Part shown: one piece after another, positions 1 through 6,149 of the stretch
Numbering within the stretch: position 1 is the stretch's first letter
How the letters are laid out: each line of letters starts with the position of its first letter
Source: an uncultured Oceanospirillaceae bacterium
GTDB taxonomy: Bacteria > Pseudomonadota > Gammaproteobacteria > Pseudomonadales > Balneatricaceae
Reading direction: 5' to 3'
DNA length: 7,014 bases
NCBI GenBank assembly: GCA_946221045.1
Contig: CAMIIY010000100.1
Span: forward strand, 1 to 7,014
Position numbers and translations under genes: made by a program
Notes under the pieces: model-generated
What the model was told of the DNA's origin: nothing
The model's database searches: none
The model's input: only the letters and a program-made list of their open reading frames with translations

Positions 1-98
1 TTTCAAACCGATACACTGTTGTATATTTTTTGTACAGATTGATAAAAATGACCGTCATAGGGGGGCTTACCCGGATTCCCCCATGTTTTTCGACAGGG

Positions 99-107
99 TT
101 ATCCACA
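99..107 (+). promoter_or_regulatory. Perfect-consensus DnaA box
   Basis: The nonamer TTATCCACA matches the high-affinity binding site for the replication initiator DnaA at every position. It lies about 210 bases upstream of the glutaredoxin start. A weaker site lies 70 bases downstream, and TTATCCCCT at 136-144 is a poor 7-of-9 match between them. Isolated boxes occur by chance and also at DnaA-regulated promoters, so the sequence match is certain but function is not shown. Confidence 0.5.
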
Positions 108-176
108 AAGATTGGGGACAACCTGCGCCAGCCTTTATCCCCTGTGGCGTTGCCTGACTTTCTGCAATGCACAAAA

Positions 177-185
177 CTATTCACA
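177..185 (+). promoter_or_regulatory. Near-consensus DnaA box (one mismatch)
   Basis: CTATTCACA differs from the relaxed DnaA consensus TTATNCACA only at the first base and has the same orientation as the perfect box at 99-107. Taken alone it would not be reported. Its value is as a second site within 80 bases of a perfect one. Confidence 0.3.
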
Positions 186-247
186 GCGTGGAGCACCAGA
201 ACCGGGCACTCTGTCCTGGGTGGTATAAAAATAACAAATGAATAGCA

Positions 248-277
248 TTAACAGAGCCAATTAGCCCTGACTAAAAA
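248..277 (+). promoter_or_regulatory. Candidate sigma-70 promoter for the glutaredoxin unit
   Basis: TTAACA (248-253, five of six to the -35 consensus) is followed after 18 bases by TAAAAA (272-277, four of six to the -10 consensus). Transcription would begin around 284, giving a leader of about 35 bases before the start codon at 319. The spacing is acceptable but the -10 is weak. TATAAA at 224-229 is an alternative -10 without a recognisable -35. Confidence 0.3.
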
Positions 278-318
278 GTCCCGGTTTAATGGAGTCCAGT
301 TGAAACAGGAGAACACCC

Positions 319-569
319 ATGAAAACCATTACTATTTTTGGCCGGGAAGGTTGCGGTTTTTGTCGTCGTGCTGTCGAGCTTTGTGAAATCAGGCAGCTCC
401 GGTACCGTTACATGATATTCATCGAGAAGGTATCAGCAAAGCTGATCTGGAAGTGACAATAGGCAAACCTGTCTTGACCGTACCCCAGGTTTTCCATGGT
501 CAGGAACATATCGGCGGCTTTACCGAGTTATCCGGTTTTCTGAATCCGTCAGAGCAGAATCGAGGTTAA
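319..569 (+). pseudogene. Frameshifted GrxA-type glutaredoxin
   Basis: A functional form would be a small cytoplasmic thiol-disulfide oxidoreductase that uses glutathione to reduce protein disulfides and mixed disulfides. AGGAGA (307-312) sits six bases before the ATG. The first frame gives MKTITIFGREGCGFCRRA, with the redox pair Cys12 and Cys15 after the first beta strand, then runs out of homology after RYRY and stops at TGA 454-456 (45 codons). The homologous remainder resumes in the -1 frame at CAT 411-413. It includes HDIHREGISKADLE, the cis-proline motif TVPQVF and the glutathione-binding HIGGF motif, ending at TAA 567-569. Restoring one base near 409-411 gives an 83-residue protein, close to E. 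coli GrxA (85 residues). The break is not in a homopolymer and no slippery heptamer is present, so a recent inactivating deletion or a sequencing error is more likely than programmed frameshifting. The protein as encoded would lack the glutathione site. Family assignment is firm; pseudogene status is less so. Confidence 0.85.
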
Positions 570-574
570 CTGGC

Positions 575-604
575 TGGAGTGATGGCCGACATATAGTTTA
601 TACT
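575..604 (+). promoter_or_regulatory. Candidate promoter for the 45-codon gene
   Basis: TATACT (599-604) matches the -10 consensus at five of six positions. TGGAGT (575-580), 18 bases upstream, matches the -35 consensus at only three. It lies just after the glutaredoxin stop and would start transcription about 30 bases before the ATG at 641. If real, the small gene could be expressed independently of the broken gene upstream. The weak -35 keeps confidence low. Confidence 0.3.
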
Positions 605-640
605 GTCCTAACAGCCAATCAGGCAGAGGAGTGACAAAAG

Positions 641-778
641 ATGCTGTTACTTAGTCTTGCGATCTTAGCCACCGTGGCACTCGTACTGGGCGTGATCAAT
701 GCCACTCCCGCACGTCCGGAACCCATCCGTATTCGTGTTGAAGAGCAACCCGCGCCACAACGTCGCCGTCGTCGGTAA
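641..778 (+). CDS. Small single-pass membrane protein with poly-arginine tail, 45 aa
   Basis: I do not recognise a named family. The frame opens with ATG at 641 and stops with TAA at 776-778. A strong ribosome binding site, GAGGAG (626-631), lies nine bases upstream, which is the main reason for calling it a gene. Residues 2-21 form an uninterrupted hydrophobic stretch (LLLSLAILATVALVLGVINA) long enough to span the membrane once. Residues 22-45 are polar and proline-rich with alternating charge (RPEPIRIRVEEQ) and end in PAPQRRRRR. There is no positive charge before the hydrophobic stretch, so by the positive-inside rule the arginine tail should be cytoplasmic, with the N-terminus outside. Cleavage as a signal peptide after an A-T-P-A segment is a less likely alternative. 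It lies 71 bases after the glutaredoxin stop on the same strand and converges on recD. Function is unknown; interaction of the basic tail with nucleic acid or acidic lipid is only a guess. Confidence 0.65.
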   Translation: MLLLSLAILATVALVLGVINATPARPEPIRIRVEEQPAPQRRRRR

Positions 779-788
779 CCTGCGTAGT

Positions 789-818
789 GCCAGTGCTTTG
801 CCACTGGCCATTAATTTT
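789..818 (+). terminator. Candidate intrinsic terminator between convergent units
   Basis: GCCAGTG (789-795) pairs perfectly with CACTGGC (802-808) around a six-base loop, ten bases after the stop of the 45-codon gene. On the plus strand the stem is followed by CATTAATTTT, a loose T-rich tail, so it suits termination of rightward transcription. The minus strand has no T-run after the stem, so it would be poor for recD. The 7-bp stem and interrupted T-tract make it a weak terminator. The tail overlaps the recD stop codon (811-813). Confidence 0.4.
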
Positions 819-2661
819 GACGGGATGACTCCCATAGCCTTTCAGCAAGTCCCCCCCAACGCACCACGGGTTGCCGGGTCGCATTCTCAATAGCGACTTT
901 ACTTGCCAACATGCTGAGCCGTTGTCTGGCACGGGTAATACCCGTGTAAAGCAACTCTCTGGTCATAATCTCCGGTACATCACCGGGCAATACCAGAATC
1001 ACATGGTCAAATTCAGAGCCCTGACTTTTATGCACTGTCATGGCATACACCGTTTCATGAGCAGGCAAACGACTGGGTAGAAAGCCTGTCAGGCCCTGAC
1101 TTGCCGGAAACCAGACTTTGCTTTTTCCCTCAGCATCCGGCCAAACGACACCGATATCGCCATTGTATAGTCCCAGCCGCGCGTCATTCTGGGTAATCAT
1201 GACAGGCCGGCCCCGATACCAGAGATTATCAGCCCGAATAACCCCCTTGAAGATCAGGCCATTGCGAATACGCTGGTTCAGCCCACTGACACCCATCGGG
1301 CCTTCACGTAAAGCACAGAGCACCTGAAGTTGAGGCAAAGCCTGCAGAAACGCTTCCGGCCCTGTTACGCCCTCGGCACTGAGAAGTCGGACATGAAAAT
1401 CAATCACGTCCTCCAGCAATTGACTGAGCTGAACTTCACTGAAGGCATAGAGCGCCAGATCATCCGGCGGCCCGGAAATAAGCGCTGCAACACGAACCAT
1501 ATCGCCCCGGTTAACCGCCTGTGCTAACTGGCCGATACCGCTGTCTGCTGAGAAGCGATAACTTTTACGCAGCATCGCCAGGCAGTCACGAATCGGCGCT
1601 TCAACCTCTGCATCACCCAGTAAGGCAGGCGCTGTCCCTGTCTGACAGAGTGAATTCAGACGTTCCGTTTGTGCCGGGCTGTAATTCAACTCCCCGGGCC
1701 AGGCACAGATATCCCCCAGTACACTGCCCGCTTCAACCGAGGCCAACTGATCACGGTCTCCCAGCAGAATCAACCGGCTCTGCGCCGGTAACGCCTGCAG
1801 CAGGCGATACATCATCGGCAGATCAATCATTGAGGCTTCATCCACCAGCAGCAGATCGAGCACCAGTGGATTATGCGCATGGTGCTTAAACTCGATACTT
1901 CCCCGCTGCACCCCCAGCAGACGATGCAGGGTAGCGGCTTCTTCAGGTATCAGTCTGCTCAGCTTCTCAGGCAGTTTCAGGGATGCCTTCGCCCGGCTAA
2001 TGGATTCACTCAGACGGGCAGCTGCTTTACCGTTGGGTGCAGCAAGCCGGATTTCAGGGGTCCGGCCTGCAGCAACCTGCTGCTGCAAATAGAGCGCCAG
2101 AATTTTTGTAACGGTTGTGGTTTTACCTGTCCCGGGGCCACCACTGATCACCGTCAGAGCGTGCTGCAACGACAGTGCGGCAGCGACCATCTGCCAATCT
2201 GGCTGCTCGCCCTGTAGCGGGAAAAAATCCTTTAGCCCCTGTTGCAGCAGGCCCTGATCACACGCCACAGCCTGTGCCCGCTGTTGCAATGCCCGACAGA
2301 CCTCAATCTCATAATGCCAGTAGCGATAGAGATATACCCTGTCACGCTCCAGCACCAGTAAACAGGGCTGAGTTCCCTCTCCGAGCAGCACCCCATCGGG
2401 CTGCCAGTCCATTTCAGCCATCCTTCCCATTGAAGAGACCAGCTCAGCGGGCCAGTGAACGGGATCTGTCAGATAGGCTAAAGGCAGGCAGACATGCCCC
2501 GCCGACAGCTGCTGGCTCACCAGTGCTGCGAGCATTGGCAGACCGTCTGTGCAGTTGGGGTGTGTCGCCACAAAACGGGCAAACTCCAGATCCAGCAAAC
2601 GGATATGTCCCGCCTGCTGCCAGGCGTCCAGTGTGTTGAGTTCGGTCACAAATCTGCTCAT
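811..2661 (-). CDS. recD: RecBCD enzyme subunit RecD (5'-3' DNA helicase)
   Basis: RecD is the fast 5'-3' superfamily 1B motor of the cytoplasmic RecBCD complex. It translocates on the 5'-ended strand during break resection and stimulates nuclease activity before Chi. At 616 residues it matches the usual length (E. coli 608). Residues 1 to about 110 form the N-terminal domain that contacts RecB in known structures. Helicase motifs follow in order: Walker A GGPGTGKTT at 174-182 (catalytic Lys180), motif II VDEAS at 273-277, motif III GDRDQLASVEAG at 301-312, the SYRF arginine element at 367-370, motif V TVHKSQGSEF at 542-551 and motif VI LLYTGITRARQRL at 570-582. All look intact. The ATG at 2661 overlaps the recB stop as ATGA, preceded nine bases upstream by GGGGGTG, one base away from a perfect Shine-Dalgarno. 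Translation is therefore probably coupled to recB. It is the last gene of the operon and ends in TAA facing the convergent small gene. Confidence 0.97.
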   Translation of the reverse strand: MSRFVTELNTLDAWQQAGHIRLLDLEFARFVATHPNCTDGLPMLAALVSQQLSAGHVCLPLAYLTDPVHWPAELVSSMGRMAEMDWQPDGVLLGEGTQPCLLVLERDRVYLYRYWHYEIEVCRALQQRAQAVACDQGLLQQGLKDFFPLQGEQPDWQMVAAALSLQHALTVISGGPGTGKTTTVTKILALYLQQQVAAGRTPEIRLAAPNGKAAARLSESISRAKASLKLPEKLSRLIPEEAATLHRLLGVQRGSIEFKHHAHNPLVLDLLLVDEASMIDLPMMYRLLQALPAQSRLILLGDRDQLASVEAGSVLGDICAWPGELNYSPAQTERLNSLCQTGTAPALLGDAEVEAPIRDCLAMLRKSYRFSADSGIGQLAQAVNRGDMVRVAALISGPPDDLALYAFSEVQLSQLLEDVIDFHVRLLSAEGVTGPEAFLQALPQLQVLCALREGPMGVSGLNQRIRNGLIFKGVIRADNLWYRGRPVMITQNDARLGLYNGDIGVVWPDAEGKSKVWFPASQGLTGFLPSRLPAHETVYAMTVHKSQGSEFDHVILVLPGDVPEIMTRELLYTGITRARQRLSMLASKVAIENATRQPVVRWGGLAERLWESSRQN

Positions 2662-5600
2662 GAAACCACACCCCCACCGGCAAACAGCTGATCCAGTGCC
2701 GTCAACAGTGGCAACGTTGGCCGACAGAAAAATACACCGCTCTCACCTGCTGGCTGCATCCCGCGTAAAAAGAGGTAATAAACACCGCCAAAGTCGCGTT
2801 CATAGTCGTAATCCGGTAACCGGTTTTTCAGCAACCGGTGCAATGCAAGTGAATAGATCTGATACTGCAGATCATATCGGTGCGACAGCATCGCCTGATC
2901 CAGTGCCGAAGCCTGATAGGCTTCTGGGTCCGCGCCCAGATAGTTGGATTTATAATCCAGCACATAATATTTGCCCTGATAGCGAAACATCAGGTCGATA
3001 AATCCTTTCAGCATGCCCTCGACCTGATCAAATTCAAGCGCCATTCGAGCCTGGGCGGACAAAGGATCATGCTGCCGGATCACCTGCTCCAGCAGCGCCG
3101 AATTCACCCCTTGCACTGGAAACAAAAACTCCATCTCGACCCGGCGATCTGTATCGGCAATACCCGACAGGCGCAGATCAGCTCCATCCAGCGAACAGGC
3201 AAGCACATCCTCTACCAAACGCGTTACCACAGGTAGCCAATCGGCTGCATATCCATTCAATTCAAGCTGGGAGGATAAAATATCCCGATCCTTTTGCGCG
3301 TCAAAACGGTCAAAACTGATCTGCTCAAACAGGCTGTGTAAACAGGTACCGGCTTTGGCACCTTTAGGAAAGGTAAAAATAGTATGTTCAGCCTGTCTGA
3401 CCGATTCAGCTTCCGGTTTTTCACTGGCAACCTCCAGATCAAAACCGGGCAGTTCAGGCATGGACTGCGCATGTCGGCTCAAAGCGGAATAGCTGGTTAC
3501 GCGCCAGCGATCCGGCACTTTACCGCTGAAAGTTCGGGCACTTAAATCCGGCACCGTTTCTGTCGCCTGGTAGGGAACCGGATGCTCTGCAACAGCGGGT
3601 GCCTGAATTCTGATGGAGCCGCAGTGTTGTTGCAAAGCCGCCAGTGCCTGCGCCGGATCAGGGTTAATCTGTGCCAGCAGATAACCGATGGCCGTTTTAT
3701 CCAGTGGCAGCGATGCACGGGAGCCCGGTTTTGTGATGCCGACATAACAGGCATAAACCGAACGGGTCAATGCTACATAGAGCAGCCGCAAATCTTCGGC
3801 CAAGCGTTCCTGCTCGGCATCTTCCAGCGCTCCAGCGCTGTCTGACAGATCCAGTACCGCCCTGCCCTCGGTATCATGGTACAGCGCCTCTTGACTCTTG
3901 CGACCGCTGGCAGCAAAGGGCAGAAATACAATCGGGAACTCCAGCCCCTTGGCTTTGTGAATCGTAATAATCGTAATACGTTTGCGGTCACTCTCCAGCC
4001 GGAGAATCTGCTCATCAGACTCGCCAGCAGCATCCACCTGCTGCGCATTAAACCAGCGTAGCAACGCCGTATGCGTCTCCAGCGTCTGACTGCGTTGTTG
4101 CAGCAGTTCACTCAGATGCAGCAGATTGGTCAACCGCCTTTCCCCCAATGGCTGAGCCAACAAGCCGGCTGCCAGATTCCGTCTTTGCAACAGTTGATTC
4201 AGCATGGGTAACACGCCCAGCCGCTGCCAGATCAGGTGATATTCAGCAAACTCGTTTAGTACCGTTTCCCAGGCTTGTTCATCAGTGTTCAGACGTTCCA
4301 GGGCCTGCAGGTCAAGCATCATCAGACGACTGGCCAGCGCGGATCTGAGCGCCGATTCATCCTGTGGGTTGGCAACAGCCGCCAGAATATAGCTAAGGTC
4401 CTGCGCCTCCTGAGACTGGAAAACGGAGTCCCGGCCGCTCAGGTAAACACTGGGCAGATTCAGCGCTTCCAGTGCCCGGTAGATATGGTTTGCCTCAAAC
4501 CGGTCCCGCACCAGTATGGCGATATCCCCCCCTGACAGCTCATCCTCACCAATGCGTGTATCCGCATTTAACAGCTGCAAAATTTGCTGGGCTGTAACCG
4601 CAGCCATCTGCCGCTGCGATTTATCTTTACTGAGTGCCTCCGCTGCAGGATCAAACCACAGCGTCATCGCCGCAATGGCTTCCCCCCCGGACACCAGTTG
4701 TTTATTTTTACCGGCGGCATCCACCGGCTGGTAGGGAATCTGCTCCGCATAGATAAAAGGTGCAGGCACATGGGTAAACAGGGCATTCACTGCCGCCACC
4801 ATCGACTGCGTCGAGCGCCAGTTGGTACCCAGAGTAAAGGGCTGATATACCGCTGACTTGGCCGTCATATAGGTAAAGATATCGGCCCCGCGGAAGGCAT
4901 AAATCGCCTGTTTTGGATCGCCGATCATAATCCAGGCTGCACCCGGGCGGCGATGGTAGACCCGACTGAAAATCCCGTACTGCAGTGGGTCTGTATCCTG
5001 AAACTCATCAATCAGCGCAACCGGATACTGCTGTCGAATAGCAGAGGCCAGCGCTTCACCCGTCTCAGCCTGCAACGCACGGTACAGGGAGGTTAACAGG
5101 TCATCAAAGGTTAATTGCTGCTCCCGCTGTTTCTCCTGTTGCAACCGTTGCTCTAACTGGGACAGCGCCCGGGCAACAACCACCGCTTTCAGGGGCAGGG
5201 TTTCCTGCAACAGACGTTCCGTCAGGTCAAAGAGGGGGTGAGTTGGTGGGGCACCCGTTTTGGTTTTTTCCGAAAGTACAGCCGGTGTAAAACGCACCAA
5301 ATCTTTCAACAGTTTTCCTGCAGGCTCAACCCGATCAGAGCGTGCATATTCTTTAATCTGATTGATCCAATTTGGAACAGAGCTACTACTGTAACTGCGT
5401 TTATTCAAACCAGATTTTTGAATCAAGGGCTCCAGTTCACAACACTGTGCCAGCCAAGCCGCTTTAAACTCCCTGATCAGTGCCAGACGTTTTTCGGCCA
5501 GCTTAACCAGATCACTCTCTGCAAAGCCTTCAGGCTGTACCTGCAGACCATGCCGTCCAAGATAACCCTGTACCTGACGAAACAAGGCATCCGGTGTTTT

Positions 5601-6149
5601 CCACTGCTCCAAAACCAGGTCGGCCACCGACGCTGGCAAGCGATAGAGCAACTCACGCCACATATCCAGCAGAGCGTGCCGCACCAGTGGCTGGGTATCC
5701 GTGACAAGCTCCTGACTGAACAGGCTGCCACTTTCAAAGGCGTGTTGGCGCAGCATGCGCTGACAAAAAGCATGAATGGTAAAGATGGAGGCTTCATCCA
5801 TCTGGCGTAATGCCGCTTCCAGCAGCGTAACGGCCCGCTGAGTATCTGCCGTTGCATCAATTAACGCTTGTAAAAAACCATCCGGACTCTGCCCCACCAG
5901 AAAGGCTTCCCGGGCAGCAGCAACCCGCTGCCGGATCCGGTCCCTGAGCTCTTCGGTAGCGGCTTCGGTAAAGGTCACCACCAGAATCTGATCCGGCCCC
6001 AGTGGCGGCCGGTTCGGTTCAAGCCCCAGTACGAGTCTGAGATAGAGGGCTGCAATGGTAAAGGTTTTACCGGTACCCGCACTGGCTTCAATCAGTTGCG
6101 TGTCACTGAGAGGAAATTGCATCAGATCCAATGGTAACGCGTTACTCAT
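2658..6149 (-). CDS. recB: RecBCD enzyme subunit RecB (3'-5' helicase and nuclease)
   Basis: RecB supplies the 3'-5' superfamily 1A motor, the only nuclease site and the RecA-loading surface of RecBCD. The protein has 1163 residues (E. coli 1180). Helicase motifs: Walker A EASAGTGKTFT at 21-31 (Lys28), Ia VTFTEAATEEL at 58-68, II DEFQDTDPLQY at 381-391, III GDPKQAIYAFRGAD at 410-423, IV NWRS at 443-446, V TIHKAKGLEF at 729-738, VI LLYVALTRS at 789-797. A linker leads into the C-terminal PD-(D/E)XK nuclease domain (about 925-1163). Its metal ligands are His938 (GTCLHSLFE), Asp1052 (KGFIDLMF), Asp1065 and Lys1067 (VLDYKSN), with Gln1095 in YDLQYQ, matching E. coli His956, Asp1067, Asp1080, Lys1082 and Gln1110. 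Nothing essential is missing. The frame stays open upstream to 6323, but that extension has no homology and lies within recC. The ATG at 6149 gives the conserved N-terminus and has a good ribosome binding site. The start overlaps recC by 8 bases; the stop overlaps recD by 4. Confidence 0.98.
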   Translation of the reverse strand: MSNALPLDLMQFPLSDTQLIEASAGTGKTFTIAALYLRLVLGLEPNRPPLGPDQILVVTFTEAATEELRDRIRQRVAAAREAFLVGQSPDGFLQALIDATADTQRAVTLLEAALRQMDEASIFTIHAFCQRMLRQHAFESGSLFSQELVTDTQPLVRHALLDMWRELLYRLPASVADLVLEQWKTPDALFRQVQGYLGRHGLQVQPEGFAESDLVKLAEKRLALIREFKAAWLAQCCELEPLIQKSGLNKRSYSSSSVPNWINQIKEYARSDRVEPAGKLLKDLVRFTPAVLSEKTKTGAPPTHPLFDLTERLLQETLPLKAVVVARALSQLEQRLQQEKQREQQLTFDDLLTSLYRALQAETGEALASAIRQQYPVALIDEFQDTDPLQYGIFSRVYHRRPGAAWIMIGDPKQAIYAFRGADIFTYMTAKSAVYQPFTLGTNWRSTQSMVAAVNALFTHVPAPFIYAEQIPYQPVDAAGKNKQLVSGGEAIAAMTLWFDPAAEALSKDKSQRQMAAVTAQQILQLLNADTRIGEDELSGGDIAILVRDRFEANHIYRALEALNLPSVYLSGRDSVFQSQEAQDLSYILAAVANPQDESALRSALASRLMMLDLQALERLNTDEQAWETVLNEFAEYHLIWQRLGVLPMLNQLLQRRNLAAGLLAQPLGERRLTNLLHLSELLQQRSQTLETHTALLRWFNAQQVDAAGESDEQILRLESDRKRITIITIHKAKGLEFPIVFLPFAASGRKSQEALYHDTEGRAVLDLSDSAGALEDAEQERLAEDLRLLYVALTRSVYACYVGITKPGSRASLPLDKTAIGYLLAQINPDPAQALAALQQHCGSIRIQAPAVAEHPVPYQATETVPDLSARTFSGKVPDRWRVTSYSALSRHAQSMPELPGFDLEVASEKPEAESVRQAEHTIFTFPKGAKAGTCLHSLFEQISFDRFDAQKDRDILSSQLELNGYAADWLPVVTRLVEDVLACSLDGADLRLSGIADTDRRVEMEFLFPVQGVNSALLEQVIRQHDPLSAQARMALEFDQVEGMLKGFIDLMFRYQGKYYVLDYKSNYLGADPEAYQASALDQAMLSHRYDLQYQIYSLALHRLLKNRLPDYDYERDFGGVYYLFLRGMQPAGESGVFFCRPTLPLLTALDQLFAGGGVVS

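Larger units (their letters stand above)
1..318. other. Gene-free leader region upstream of the glutaredoxin gene
   Basis: No convincing coding sequence is visible here. The one sizeable open frame (about 30-245, plus strand) lacks a ribosome binding site and a normal start codon, and its translation resembles no family I know. The first 50 bases are AT-rich and are followed by G/C-run segments: six G at 60-65 facing five C at 78-82, and GGGGA at 114-118 facing TCCCC at 138-142. One perfect DnaA box lies at 99-107 and a one-mismatch box at 177-185. A TATAAA element at 224-229 could be a -10 box but has no good -35 partner. The segment contains no GATC site. It most likely holds the promoter and regulatory sites for the downstream plus-strand genes. 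The upstream neighbour lies outside the window. Confidence 0.6.

Noticed and set aside
16..37. CTGT...ACAG dyad resembling a LexA (SOS) box
   Set aside because: The CTG and CAG half-sites are 16 bases apart; the gammaproteobacterial LexA operator needs 10.
30..245. 71-codon open frame in the leader region, plus strand
   Set aside because: It has no ribosome binding site and no ATG at the proposed start, its translation resembles no family, and it runs through DnaA-box and G/C-run sequence that looks regulatory.
405..415. Programmed -1 frameshift in the glutaredoxin gene
   Set aside because: A -1 shift would restore the protein, but the site CCGTTACATG has no X-XXY-YYZ slippery heptamer, no stop codon nearby to cause pausing and no evident downstream stimulatory hairpin.
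2175..2639. 154-codon plus-strand open frame opposite recD (and the similar one at 2549-3001)
   Set aside because: The proline- and arginine-rich, low-complexity composition is typical of antisense frames in moderately GC-rich genes, and they overlap well-conserved recD/recB sequence.
5238..5810. 190-codon plus-strand open frame opposite recB
   Set aside because: It is an antisense shadow of the recB coding sequence. Its translation has no recognisable domain and there is no ribosome binding site, whereas the opposite strand encodes a conserved RecB segment.
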